Below are positions 44,559 to 54,060 of a stretch of 64,000 nucleotides of DNA, piece by piece. A program made the translations under genes and the position numbers. The notes under the pieces are model-generated. The model did no database searches. It was not told the DNA's origin and worked only from the letters and a program-made list of their open reading frames with translations. Origin of the DNA: Methylacidiphilum caldifontis (GTDB lineage: Bacteria; Verrucomicrobiota; Verrucomicrobiia; Methylacidiphilales; Methylacidiphilaceae); contig NZ_CP065957.1 of assembly GCF_017310505.1 (NCBI RefSeq), forward strand, positions 2,190,699-2,254,698. Reading direction: 5' to 3'. Numbering within the stretch: the stretch's first letter is position 1; the number at the start of each line of letters is the position of its first letter.

Positions 44559-45248
44559 ATGGAAGAAAAGAAGTCAGCTCCTCAAAAGCCTTCCTTTGGA
44601 CTGAGAGTGATTGTTATTTTAATCTTCCTCTTAGGGCTTCAGTTGCTTATCATTGGTTCGGTTTCAATCTACTCTTTACTTCATTCCAAGGGAAAAGTTT
44701 TAATTCAGAAGAACGTTTTCCCATCCAATAATTTTATTCCCCCCTCTCAACAGAAGGTGATCTCCAAGGAAGAGCAGGAGAATCAGAAAGAACAGGAACA
44801 GAAAAAAGAACAATCCCAAGAAGATTCTTCTTTACATACAACCCAGCATGTTGTCAAACAAGGAGAGACCTTGCAGAGCATAGCAAGGCATTATAGAGTG
44901 AGTGTTTTTGAAATCAAAACATATAACCCTAATCTGGGTCCTTCACTGGTCCCAGGACAAAAATTAATCATTCCCCTAAAAGAGAACCAAGAAGCTGAGC
45001 TTTCTACTCTCCTTAAAGAAGTCGAAGGAAAAAGAGTATATACGGTTAGGCAAGGAGATAGTCTTTGGAAGATTGCCCAGCGGTTTCATCTTTCCGTTAA
45101 GGAAATTGTTGAGGCTAATGGGATAAAGGATCCAACTAAGTTAAAGATAGGACAGGAGTTGATCATTCCTTATCCAAAAGATGTCCAAAAAGAACAACTC
45201 CCTTCATCGAATCCTAGTCCTTCGGAAAGTTTTCCAAAACAGAATTGA
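44559..45248 (+). CDS. Membrane-anchored double LysM protein (in the murD slot)
   Basis: 229 residues: a cytoplasmic tail, one membrane helix (about 15-37), a Gln/Glu/Lys-rich linker and two LysM domains (about 95-140, VKQGETLQSIARHY; and about 160-205, VRQGDSLWKIAQRF). LysM domains bind the glycan strands of peptidoglycan. No enzymatic domain is present. It occupies the place between mraY and ftsW where murD normally lies. Its stop overlaps the possible TTG start of ftsW as TTGA. A septal wall-binding role is inference. Confidence 0.88.
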   Translation: MEEKKSAPQKPSFGLRVIVILIFLLGLQLLIIGSVSIYSLLHSKGKVLIQKNVFPSNNFIPPSQQKVISKEEQENQKEQEQKKEQSQEDSSLHTTQHVVKQGETLQSIARHYRVSVFEIKTYNPNLGPSLVPGQKLIIPLKENQEAELSTLLKEVEGKRVYTVRQGDSLWKIAQRFHLSVKEIVEANGIKDPTKLKIGQELIIPYPKDVQKEQLPSSNPSPSESFPKQN

Positions 45249-46444
45249 AATATTCAATGCACCGATTAGATTTAGATCCTTTCAACCAAAAAACAAAAAA
45301 ATTTAGTCAATTTTCCAGTCTTTTACTTTTGGGATTAACATTAACTTTGCTTTCAATAGGCATCATTGCACTATTTAGTGTTTCTGGAAAATTCGTACTG
45401 GGTAAGGAAAGTTTGGCGAGCAGTTTAATGTTTCGGCAGTTTCTCTGGGTCTTTGTAGGGTTGATATTCTGTTTTATATTTAGCTTCATTGATTACCATA
45501 GACTGGTTGAGCATTCTTTTTTTCTTTTAAGCTGTGGTTTTTTTCTTTTCTTGCTCTGTTTCGTGCCTGGGATTGGGCATAAAGTTCACGGTTCGTCTCG
45601 CTGGATTTCGATCGGTGGATTTAGTGTCGAACCTTCAGAGTTTACAAAGATTTTTCTCTCGCTGTTTCTAGCCCAAATGTTGAAAAAGAAAAAAGGGAGG
45701 GATTTACTGTATACTTCGCCCAAACTTATCACCTTTTTAATCGTCGGCCTTTTTATCGCTCTTTTAATGATTTCTGGGGATTTAGGCCATAGCCTTCTCT
45801 ACTTTTTACTTTATGTCCTCTATCTTTATTTAGATGGCTTTGCTTTGAAGTTTATTTTACCCACTTTAGGATCAGGTATCCTTCTTGTTCTTGCTGTGGG
45901 TTTGCTGATGCCTGAAAGAAGATCAAGGCTTATGGCTTTTTTAGACATGGGTCAAGATATAGAAGGTAAAGCTTACCAACAATGGCAGTCGCTCATCGCC
46001 TTGGGTTCGGGCGGATTAACTGGCCTGGGATTAGGCAATAGCCGTCAGAAAATGTTTTATTTACCTGAGTCAACGACCGATTTCATTTTTCCTATTATTG
46101 GAGAAGAGCTAGGGCTTTTAGCCACCCTTTTTATTGTGGGTTTGTATCTCGGTTTTGTTTTGACAGCGGGTTGGATTTCTTTATTTGCCCCTGACAAAGA
46201 AGGGCTGATGGTCGGTACATCCCTGAGCTTATTGATAGGGATGCAAACTCTATTTAATTTGGGGGTTGTAACGGGATTGCTTCCCAACAAAGGTTTCCCT
46301 TTGCCTTTTATAAGCTATGGGGGTTCGAATCTCCTTTTTTGCCTTATTTCAGTAGGCATTCTTTTGAATATTCAGCGTCAGCGCTCTCCTGAATTTCGTA
46401 TCTCCATTGAACAAAAAGGAGCCCAGCGTTCAATCAACCTATAA
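45245..46444 (+). CDS. ftsW: Septal peptidoglycan polymerase FtsW (SEDS family)
   Basis: 399 residues with about ten membrane helices and SEDS motifs: GSSRWISIGGFSVEPSEFTK, LPESTTDFIFPIIGEELG and FISYGGSNLLF. FtsW polymerises lipid II at the septum with FtsI. The start may be TTG at 45245, overlapping the previous stop, or ATG at 45257. murG follows after 5 bp. Confidence 0.95.
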   Translation: MKYSMHRLDLDPFNQKTKKFSQFSSLLLLGLTLTLLSIGIIALFSVSGKFVLGKESLASSLMFRQFLWVFVGLIFCFIFSFIDYHRLVEHSFFLLSCGFFLFLLCFVPGIGHKVHGSSRWISIGGFSVEPSEFTKIFLSLFLAQMLKKKKGRDLLYTSPKLITFLIVGLFIALLMISGDLGHSLLYFLLYVLYLYLDGFALKFILPTLGSGILLVLAVGLLMPERRSRLMAFLDMGQDIEGKAYQQWQSLIALGSGGLTGLGLGNSRQKMFYLPESTTDFIFPIIGEELGLLATLFIVGLYLGFVLTAGWISLFAPDKEGLMVGTSLSLLIGMQTLFNLGVVTGLLPNKGFPLPFISYGGSNLLFCLISVGILLNIQRQRSPEFRISIEQKGAQRSINL

Positions 46445-46449
46445 AAATA

Positions 46450-47568
46450 ATGAAAGGATGTAATATTTTAATCCCCTGTGGAGGAACAGGAGGCCATCTC
46501 TTTCCTGGTATAGCTGTTGCTGAAAAACTGATGGAAAGAGGACATAAACCCTTGCTGGTTCTTTCAGAAAAACAGGTGGACAGAGAAGCCATAAAAAACA
46601 AAAACAACCTGGACTGGCGGTCTTTGCCGGTGGTTGGATGGCCAGGATTTTTTTCAAAAGATATTTTTTCATTTTCTTTAAAACTATTCCAAGGGTATAA
46701 AACATGTCGTTGTCTTTTTTTGAATTTTAAGCCGGATTTAGTTTTAGCTTTTGGAGGTTTTATTAGTGCGCTGCCTCTTTTTTTGGGTTTGAAGAAAAAG
46801 ATCCCTTTAATTCTCCATGAAGCCAATGCTACAGCAGGACTTGTAACAAAGCTTTTCAGCCGATTTGCCCAATATGTTCTGTTAGGTATGAAAGAATGTG
46901 AAATCGATATTTCACCGGGTAAAAAAATATTTACAGGCATTCCTTTACGCAGGGAACTCACTATCAGAAAAAGCAGGGAAGAAGCTTGTCGGAGTATCGG
47001 TTTTGATCCGCTCCTCAAGACTATTTTTATTTTCGGAGGTAGTCAAGGGGCTCAGGGTATAAATCGGCTTGTTGTTGAAACCCTGCCTTACATGGTCAAA
47101 CGCAAAGACCAACTTCAATTTATTCATCTTACCGGGCCAAAAGATTACGATGAATGCTTGAGAATTTATAACGATCTTGGTTATAAAGCTCTTGTAGAAT
47201 CCTTTTCACATAGAATGGCAGTCTATTATAGTTCAGCGGATCTGGTGATAAGTCGGGCTGGGGCAACGACTTTGACGGAGATCTGTGCTTACGGGTTACC
47301 GAGCATCCTTATTCCTTATCCTTATGCGGCCAACGATCATCAGATGAAAAATGCACAGATTTTTCAAAAGGCAAAGGCGGCGTTTCTTTTCGAAGAGTCG
47401 AAGGTAAGCCCTGAGCTTCTCTTGGACACCCTAAGTCAGATTTTAGACGATAGCCAGTTGGCTAAAAAGATGGGTACAATCGCTCAGCAGATGTTTAAAG
47501 CGGACTCAACCGATAAGATAGTGGAGATAGTCGAACGATGTCTTTCCCAAAGAACGAAGTCATTTTAA
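46450..47568 (+). CDS. murG: UDP-GlcNAc:lipid I N-acetylglucosaminyltransferase
   Basis: 372 residues: N-terminal GGTGGHLFPGIAVAEKL, the FGGFISALPLFLG loop, and the C-terminal half with GGSQGAQGIN, ISRAGATTLTEI and PYPYAANDHQMKNA. It makes lipid II. The last 31 bases overlap the murC part of the next gene. Confidence 0.95.
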   Translation: MKGCNILIPCGGTGGHLFPGIAVAEKLMERGHKPLLVLSEKQVDREAIKNKNNLDWRSLPVVGWPGFFSKDIFSFSLKLFQGYKTCRCLFLNFKPDLVLAFGGFISALPLFLGLKKKIPLILHEANATAGLVTKLFSRFAQYVLLGMKECEIDISPGKKIFTGIPLRRELTIRKSREEACRSIGFDPLLKTIFIFGGSQGAQGINRLVVETLPYMVKRKDQLQFIHLTGPKDYDECLRIYNDLGYKALVESFSHRMAVYYSSADLVISRAGATTLTEICAYGLPSILIPYPYAANDHQMKNAQIFQKAKAAFLFEESKVSPELLLDTLSQILDDSQLAKKMGTIAQQMFKADSTDKIVEIVERCLSQRTKSF

Positions 47569-49820
47569 ATATTTTAAAAAACAAAGAATCGAAGATTCAT
47601 TTGCTGGGAGTCTGTGGAAGTGGAATGGCTCCTTTGGCTACATTGTTGCTTGCCAAAGGTTACCGTGTTAGTGGATCAGACTGCGAACCAACCGAGAAAG
47701 TAAAACAGCTGATGGAGTTGGGGATGAAGTTTTACCCTTATCATGACCACGGCCATGTGATATCAGCAGATTTAGTCTGTTTTTCTTCAGCTATTCCTCC
47801 AGATAACCCTGAATATAGGGCTTGCCTTGAACAGGGAATACACCTTGTTAGGCGAGCTTTCCTTCTTTCTCTTCTTGCTTTGGATAAAAAAGTCATTTTG
47901 GTCACCGGGATGCATGGCAAAAGTACAACCTCAGGGATGATCGCATGGATTCTAAGAGAATGTGGCCTGGATCCCTCCTATTACGTCGGAGCGGAAACTC
48001 TTTCTCCTGGGGGAAGTGCCTATTTAGGCCAGGGAGAATATATGGTTATTGAAGGTGATGAGAGTGATGGCAGCTTTCTTTATTTTTCCCCCCACTATCT
48101 GATTGTGTTGAATATAGAAGAAGAGCATCTCAATTATTATTCGAATATCGACTCTATTCTTTTGACTTTTAAAGAAATGGTAGCCCGGACCAAGGACACG
48201 GTGATATTCAATCAAGATGACCCTCACTGTAGGACGGTTATTAATCAAGGAGATAAAAAGGCTTTGGGCTATAGTTTAAAAGAAAAAGGTTCGGATTTCT
48301 GGGTGGGTTCCCAAGTAGACTTTCTAGGTTATCCTCTGTATAGAGCTGAGAGTAAGTTATGTGATATTAGACTGCAGATACCTGGAATTCAAAATGTTCA
48401 AAACGCTATTGCTGCCTTATCGCTAACCACTACCATTGGGGTTTCTCCGCTTTCTGCATCTCGTTGTCTTACTCGTTTTCGAGGAATTAAAAGACGATTT
48501 GAAATAAAATACAAAGGGCAAGATTATGAAGTTGTCGATGATTATGCCCATCATCCCACAGAGATAAAAGCGACATTGAGATCCGCAAAAGGTAGGGGAA
48601 AGAGAACAGTGGCTTTATTTCAGCCCCACCGCTACAGCCGGGTAAAAAAATTGATCCCTCTTTTTACCCATGCTTTTAATGATGCCGATGTCGTCGTCGT
48701 TACGGAAATATTTGGAGCCGGTGAGTCCTCAAATGGGGTTGATGGAGAGTTGTTGGCAAAGGCAATAAAAGAAGGAGGACATCCTGCAGTTTTTTTTGAA
48801 AAAGATTTGGAACGAACTGCCCGTAGGACACTATCGGTTATTCAACCTGGAGATACGATCATATCCCTGGGTGCAGGAGATATTTATAAAACTTCGGAAA
48901 AACTAGCGAGGTATCTGCGTATGATTGATGAGCTTAAAACTAGAGTGTCGGTTGAAACAAAAGTAGTGATGAATGAGCCTTTGAGTAGGCATACAACCTT
49001 GAGAGTAGGTGGACCTGCAGAAATTTGGGCTGAACCAGCAACCGAAGAGGACCTTGCTACACTTTTAAGGTTTGCCAATGAGCAAAAGCTTCCTGTTGTT
49101 TGGATTGGAAGAGGAACAAATCTTCTTGTGCGTGATGGAGGTATTAAGGGGCTCTGCATTCAGTTGAGTCATCCTCATTTCTGTGAGATTAGGTTTGTAG
49201 ATGATTCGATCCATGCAGGCAGTGGGGCTAAGCTAAGAACAATTGTCTATGAAGCAAAAAACCGTGGACTGGGTGGACTTTCTTTCCTTGAAGGAATTCC
49301 GGGTAGTTTAGGGGGGGCTTTAAGGATGAATGCAGGAGCCATGGGAGGATCAACCATGGATGTCGTTAAAAGGATAAGGTTTATGGATATGGAAGGGAAT
49401 AGGGGAGAAATTGACCGGAAGGATCTAGAGGTTTTTTACCGAAAAGTGCCTTTTTTTGAAACTCATATCGCTCTTTCAGCTGAGCTTATAGCCAAGCCCA
49501 TGGACAAGGAGACCATTGCAAAAGAATTAAAGGAATTTTCTGCAAAGCGTGTAGAAAGCCAGCCAGCAGGATCCAGTGCGGGATGCATCTTCAAAAATCC
49601 TAAGGAGATTCCTGCAGGGAAATTGATCGATGAGCTTGGGTTAAAAAATCTATCCATCGGTAAAGCACGAGTTTCCGATGAGCATGGTAATTTTATTGTC
49701 AATGATGGAGGGGCTACGGCAAAAGATATTTTAGAACTTATTGCTTTGATCAAAAAGGTGGCACTTGAAAAAAGAGGGATAGCCTTGGAAACTGAAGTGG
49801 TGATTTTAGGAGAAGAATGA
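47538..49820 (+). CDS. murC-murB: Fused UDP-MurNAc:L-alanine ligase / UDP-MurNAc dehydrogenase
   Basis: 760 residues. Residues 1-460 are MurC: LGVCGSGMAPLATLL, the ATP loop VTGMHGKSTTSGM, EGDESDGSF and VVDDYAHHPTEIKATL. Residues about 470-760 are MurB: HTTLRVGGPAEIW, GRGTNLLVRDGG, EGIPGSLGGALRMNAGAMGG, the active-site Ser in GSSAGCIFKNPKE and the final Glu in ALETEVVIL. MurB makes UDP-MurNAc from the enolpyruvyl form and MurC adds L-alanine, so the fusion joins consecutive steps. No stop or restart is visible between the parts. It overlaps murG at its start and ddl (ATGA) at its end. Confidence 0.95.
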   Translation: MSFPKNEVILNILKNKESKIHLLGVCGSGMAPLATLLLAKGYRVSGSDCEPTEKVKQLMELGMKFYPYHDHGHVISADLVCFSSAIPPDNPEYRACLEQGIHLVRRAFLLSLLALDKKVILVTGMHGKSTTSGMIAWILRECGLDPSYYVGAETLSPGGSAYLGQGEYMVIEGDESDGSFLYFSPHYLIVLNIEEEHLNYYSNIDSILLTFKEMVARTKDTVIFNQDDPHCRTVINQGDKKALGYSLKEKGSDFWVGSQVDFLGYPLYRAESKLCDIRLQIPGIQNVQNAIAALSLTTTIGVSPLSASRCLTRFRGIKRRFEIKYKGQDYEVVDDYAHHPTEIKATLRSAKGRGKRTVALFQPHRYSRVKKLIPLFTHAFNDADVVVVTEIFGAGESSNGVDGELLAKAIKEGGHPAVFFEKDLERTARRTLSVIQPGDTIISLGAGDIYKTSEKLARYLRMIDELKTRVSVETKVVMNEPLSRHTTLRVGGPAEIWAEPATEEDLATLLRFANEQKLPVVWIGRGTNLLVRDGGIKGLCIQLSHPHFCEIRFVDDSIHAGSGAKLRTIVYEAKNRGLGGLSFLEGIPGSLGGALRMNAGAMGGSTMDVVKRIRFMDMEGNRGEIDRKDLEVFYRKVPFFETHIALSAELIAKPMDKETIAKELKEFSAKRVESQPAGSSAGCIFKNPKEIPAGKLIDELGLKNLSIGKARVSDEHGNFIVNDGGATAKDILELIALIKKVALEKRGIALETEVVILGEE

Positions 49821-50728
49821 TGAATCCAGCTTTACCCAAACATATCACTGTTTTGAAAGGAGGGCCTTCAGAAGAAAGGGAAATATCCCTTAAAACCGCC
49901 AAAGCCGTGGAAGATGCGCTTTCTTCTTTGGGCTATGAGGTGAGTTCTGTTGATGTGACCGATGAAAAGTTTGAAATTCCAAAGGGTACAGAGTTCTGTT
50001 TTTTATGTATTCATGGCTCATTTGGAGAAGATGGACAGATACAGAGGCTTTTAATGCGGTGGGGAATCCCTTTTACAGGAAGCGATGCTGCTTCAAGTGA
50101 AAAAGCATTTGATAAAGCTTGGAGTAAGATCTTATTTGTGCAAGGGGGAATCCCTACACCTCCCTTTTGCGTCGTTGGGGAAAAGGAAAAGATCCCTTTT
50201 GATCCCCCATACGTCATTAAACCTTCAAGGCAAGGTTCAAGTATCGGTATAGAGTTTGTTTATGATATTAATGAGTTGGGTTTAGCGATTAAAAAATCGA
50301 GTCAATATGATCATATTGTTATTGCTGAAGCACTTGTAAAAGGCAAGGAGTTAACTGTGGGGATCTTGGATGACAAGGCTCTTCCCATTGTTGAAATTAG
50401 ACCTAAAGAAGGCTTTTATGACTATCATCATAAATACACCAAAGGAGCTTCTGCATATTTTTGTCCTGCTCCATTATCCGCAGATCAAACTGCTGCGGTA
50501 CAAAAAACAGCTCTTGATGCTTTTCATGTATTAGGATGCTCTGTCTATGGAAGGGTGGATATTATCTTGGCTGAAAATGGAATTCCTTGGGTCCTGGAAA
50601 TCAACACCATACCGGGAATGACCGAAACCAGTTTATTCCCCATGGCGGCAAAAGCTTCTGGAATACCCTTTGCTCAACTTTGCGAAAAGATCGTCGAGAT
50701 TTCTTATTTTAAGTGGAAAACTCGTTGA
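49817..50728 (+). CDS. ddl: D-alanine-D-alanine ligase
   Basis: 303 residues with an ATP-grasp fold: KGGPSEEREISLKTAK at the start, CIHGSFGEDGQIQ, VIKPSRQGSSIG and VLEINTIPGMTETS. It makes the D-Ala-D-Ala used by MurF. The ATG overlaps the murC-murB stop. Confidence 0.95.
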   Translation: MMNPALPKHITVLKGGPSEEREISLKTAKAVEDALSSLGYEVSSVDVTDEKFEIPKGTEFCFLCIHGSFGEDGQIQRLLMRWGIPFTGSDAASSEKAFDKAWSKILFVQGGIPTPPFCVVGEKEKIPFDPPYVIKPSRQGSSIGIEFVYDINELGLAIKKSSQYDHIVIAEALVKGKELTVGILDDKALPIVEIRPKEGFYDYHHKYTKGASAYFCPAPLSADQTAAVQKTALDAFHVLGCSVYGRVDIILAENGIPWVLEINTIPGMTETSLFPMAAKASGIPFAQLCEKIVEISYFKWKTR

Positions 50729-50768
50729 GTTGTACTTTTGTTGAGCGACCATTTACAAGGAAAAAAAG

Positions 50769-51641
50769 ATGATGAAACTGATAAAAAAGGGAAAAAAGAA
50801 AAAAAAGAATCGGCTTAAAAAAGCTACAATGGAAGTTTTAGATCCCGAAGCTTTGAAAACGGATGCAAAAAGAAAAGACAAGATCAGGATTTTGGTGGGC
50901 TCCCTTTTATTTTTGATCATTCTAGGTATTGTTACGGCTTTAGGGGTTGAAGGCTGGGTTTATCTCAAAAGCCAGTGGTTAGTGCATTATGGGTATGTGC
51001 TTAAAAAAGTAGATATTGAGGAAATTGGGTCAGGTCGTATCGCCAAGGAAGAAATTATAAGTGCTTCAAAATTGCATATTGGAGATAATATTTTTGATAT
51101 CTCATTGAAAGATGTTTATTCAAAACTGTGCTCACTTCAAGAAGTGGATAAGGTAGTTATCCGCAGACAGCTTCCTGATCGAATTTTTATTCGTGTTTGG
51201 GAAAGGAAACCCCTGGTCAGACTTGCACTTAAAACTAAACTGAATAAAAAGTATTGTCTGGATGAAAAAGGATATCCTTTTTTAACTGAAAATAGGGAGG
51301 ATATTCTTTCTTTACCCGAAATGGTAGGGATACCTTTAAAAGTTGTAGAAGCCAAAAAAAGGATTGAAGAGCCTGAGGTTACCGCAGCGATTAATCTTCT
51401 TCATATCTTGGAAAACTCTTCTTTGCACTTTGTTTTTGAACCGCAGACCATTGATGTATCAAGACCTTTTTCTATTGGTTTGCTGACAAGAGATGGTGTA
51501 AGATTGACATTTCGAATCAACCATTTGAATGATCAGGTGAATAGGCTCCAAAAAATTTATTCTTTTTCTCAAAGTCATGGACGAAAAATTTCTATGGTTG
51601 ATTTGACACCCGATCAGAATGTGCCTGTAATTTTTCAATAA
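50769..51641 (+). CDS. ftsQ: Cell division protein FtsQ
   Basis: 290 residues: a very basic cytoplasmic tail (about 1-42), one membrane helix (about 43-65), a POTRA domain (about 75-145, ending VIRRQLPDRIFIRVWERKP) and the FtsQ beta domain (about 150-285). It scaffolds FtsL/FtsB to the divisome. It lies between ddl and ftsA in the standard order. Confidence 0.88.
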   Translation: MMKLIKKGKKKKKNRLKKATMEVLDPEALKTDAKRKDKIRILVGSLLFLIILGIVTALGVEGWVYLKSQWLVHYGYVLKKVDIEEIGSGRIAKEEIISASKLHIGDNIFDISLKDVYSKLCSLQEVDKVVIRRQLPDRIFIRVWERKPLVRLALKTKLNKKYCLDEKGYPFLTENREDILSLPEMVGIPLKVVEAKKRIEEPEVTAAINLLHILENSSLHFVFEPQTIDVSRPFSIGLLTRDGVRLTFRINHLNDQVNRLQKIYSFSQSHGRKISMVDLTPDQNVPVIFQ

Positions 51642-51662
51642 TTTTTATCGATTGGAAAAATA

Positions 51663-52895
51663 ATGTTTTGGAAAAAAGAGTGGCCAATTCTTGTTGGGTT
51701 GGAGATCGGTACGAGTAAAATTGCCTGTTCAGTGGCCGAACTGAGAAATGAAGGCCAACTTTACCTTTTAGGGATTGCTGAAGCTCCTTCTCTCAATGTG
51801 AGAAAGGGAGAAATTGTAGACTTTGAGTTAGCCCAAAAATCGATTCAAGATGCCCTTGTAGTAGCCGAATCCAAAACGAATGTTGAGATTGAGGAAGTTT
51901 ATTTAGCCGTTAGTGGTGCTCATATTCGGTCGTTTAATTCAAAAGTCGTTATTGGCCTTGGAGAAGAGGGTGACCGGATTGATCAAAAGCATTTGAACGA
52001 ACTTCGTAATCTTGTCAGACAACAAAGTCTACCCACTGGGCAAATTCTTTTACACGACCTATTGAAGGCTTATTATCTTGATGATGGAACCGTTACAGAA
52101 AATCCAATTGGTCTTTTTTCCAAAAAGTTGGCCGCTGAATATCATTTAATTTCAGGCATAGCGACCCGTTTGCAAACGACTATCCGCTGTGTTAAAGAAC
52201 TTTCTATTGATATTCGTCATTACTGTTTGAGCATTTTTGCTACAGCCCTAGCTGTTTTAACTCGCGACCAAAAAATTCGAGGCGCTATCGTCATTGATCT
52301 TGGAGCTGGTCTTTCAGATTATATTGTCTATCACAAGGGGATCATTGTCCATTCAGGAGTTATTGGTGTAGGACAAGATCATCTCACCAATGACCTCGCT
52401 TTGGCTTTAAGGATACCTTTTCCCCAAGCTGAAGAGATAAAAAGACATTTTGGATCCTTTCGCTCTGATAAAGAACATCTTAAAAAAAGGGTTTCTCTCA
52501 GTGGACAATCACTTACTGAAGAGAAATTGGTTCCCTATCATAGCATTGTAAAAATATTGAAAGCTAGGCAGCTGGAGATCTTCGAAATTATTAAGGAAGA
52601 CCTAGAAAATCAATCCTTTTGGCCTCATTTTACTGGCGATATCTATCTCACAGGCGGAGGATGCATGATTGAGGGAATAGAAGAGATAGCCCAAGAGATT
52701 TTTGGTCATCCTGTTAAGGTTGCAGAACCGCTTCATTTTGAAGGAGATCAATCCTACTTGCACAGACCAGACCTTTATACGGTTCTAGGCCTTCTGAGAT
52801 ATGCTCGAGTATTCGAACTAGAGAATATCAAAACAGGACCGTTAGATAAAATGAGATCTTCATTAATGAAAATACTAGGAAAATTAAATTTTTGA
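51663..52895 (+). CDS. ftsA: Cell division protein FtsA
   Basis: 410 residues of the actin/HSP70 fold: phosphate-1 loop GLEIGTSKIACSVAEL, the 1C domain after it, phosphate-2 IVIDLGAGLSDYIV and adenosine motif YLTGGGCMIEG. The C-terminal SLMKILGKLNF can form the amphipathic membrane-targeting helix. FtsA anchors FtsZ by its C-terminal peptide. The 49 bp to the next gene, the FtsZ homologue, hold its ribosome-binding site. Confidence 0.94.
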   Translation: MFWKKEWPILVGLEIGTSKIACSVAELRNEGQLYLLGIAEAPSLNVRKGEIVDFELAQKSIQDALVVAESKTNVEIEEVYLAVSGAHIRSFNSKVVIGLGEEGDRIDQKHLNELRNLVRQQSLPTGQILLHDLLKAYYLDDGTVTENPIGLFSKKLAAEYHLISGIATRLQTTIRCVKELSIDIRHYCLSIFATALAVLTRDQKIRGAIVIDLGAGLSDYIVYHKGIIVHSGVIGVGQDHLTNDLALALRIPFPQAEEIKRHFGSFRSDKEHLKKRVSLSGQSLTEEKLVPYHSIVKILKARQLEIFEIIKEDLENQSFWPHFTGDIYLTGGGCMIEGIEEIAQEIFGHPVKVAEPLHFEGDQSYLHRPDLYTVLGLLRYARVFELENIKTGPLDKMRSSLMKILGKLNF

Positions 52896-52944
52896 GTTCA
52901 TTCACAATTCCTTTATAGTTGTTGACAAAGCAGAAGGGAGAGCG

Positions 52945-54048
52945 TTGTTGAAGAACGTTATTGTTGGTATTGGTGGGGCGGGAATTAATCTTCTTGACGA
53001 ATGGATATTGGCTGAAGAGCCAACCGGCCTTTTTTATGCCCTGGATTGTGATTATCCAAGTGTTGAAGGAAGCTTGGCCGACTACAGAATTCTTCTTGGC
53101 AAAGAGAAAGCCAAAGGGGCTGGGTCTCATGGAGATATCGATTTCGCAAAATTGATACTAGAAGATGAAGAGCAGCTCATTGATCAGATTCTTGATCATT
53201 GTGATCATCTATTGGTTTTATGTGGGCTTGGAGGAGGGATGGGAAGCGCAGGATTAAGTTTTTTCTCTGAGAAAGCCAAGCAAAAAGAGCTGATAATGAG
53301 TTGTATCGGTTTTCTTCCTTTTAGTTCTGAATCGTTTTTGCAGTTGGAGATAACCAGAAAGACTCTGGAGTATCTTTCTGATTATAACCATAGATTTATA
53401 TTGTTCCCCAATGATAGAGCACAAAATGTTTTCGGACCTGAAGACGACCGGAACAGACTTTACAGGAATTTTAATAAAAAAGTAGGGATTGTCGTTTCTT
53501 GTTGGTATGATCTTGTTCAAGAAAAAATCAATGAGCCCTTTGATCAACTAGGTTTTCCTGAGGTTTTTCTTATCGAAGAGTTTTATACTTTTCCCATCCA
53601 AACTGATGATCCTTTTAGTCTTATCCAGCCTTTTATACAACCTGTCCAGGATTCTATTCCAGATCAAAAGTCAGCATGGGTTTGTCTTTTCCTCTCTTCT
53701 TCCCTAAGAAAATTAGACAAAACAGATATTAAGATTAAGGGGAAAAACTTTTTTAAGCAATTTTATGTAACTGTAGTTCAAGGAGAAGAAGGAACAAAGG
53801 AAATGGGTTTTATTGCCATGGGAAAATTCAAATTTGAAGGTTATTTTAAAACCGAAAAGAGTAAAAAGCTTGAAAATGCTGAGAACAAGGAAAAAGAAAA
53901 GGATCAGGATTTAAAACCTGCTAAAGAACTGATTAAAGATGAGAATGTTCCAATGGGCATTTTTGAAAAAAGCAACAAAACTATCCATAAAGGGATAAAC
54001 TTGGATCTGCCCACTTTTATAAGAAAAGGAATTTCCATAAAAATTTAA
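52945..54048 (+). CDS. ftsZ: Highly diverged FtsZ (tubulin-like division GTPase)
   Basis: 367 residues, starting at TTG (52945 or 52948) after GGGAG. The order of elements is that of FtsZ: loop T1 GIGGAG (8-13), loop T4 GGGMGSA (96-102; typical GGGTGTG), FPND (154-157; typical PND) and, after a Lys/Glu-rich linker (about 303-350), the C-terminal peptide DLPTFIRKG (354-362) that normally binds FtsA. Aligning by eye, the T7 loop, normally NxDFAD, is QLGFPE (201-206): the two catalytic acidic positions become Gly and Glu. GTP hydrolysis should therefore be weak or lost. Position after ftsQ-ftsA supports the call. Confidence 0.85.
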   Translation: MLKNVIVGIGGAGINLLDEWILAEEPTGLFYALDCDYPSVEGSLADYRILLGKEKAKGAGSHGDIDFAKLILEDEEQLIDQILDHCDHLLVLCGLGGGMGSAGLSFFSEKAKQKELIMSCIGFLPFSSESFLQLEITRKTLEYLSDYNHRFILFPNDRAQNVFGPEDDRNRLYRNFNKKVGIVVSCWYDLVQEKINEPFDQLGFPEVFLIEEFYTFPIQTDDPFSLIQPFIQPVQDSIPDQKSAWVCLFLSSSLRKLDKTDIKIKGKNFFKQFYVTVVQGEEGTKEMGFIAMGKFKFEGYFKTEKSKKLENAENKEKEKDQDLKPAKELIKDENVPMGIFEKSNKTIHKGINLDLPTFIRKGISIKI

Positions 54049-54060
54049 TGGCCGTTAACC

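Noticed and set aside
52922..52948. TTGACA just before ftsZ as a promoter
   Set aside because: No matching -10 lies before the start codon at the right distance; one would fall inside the coding region, and read-through from ftsA explains expression.
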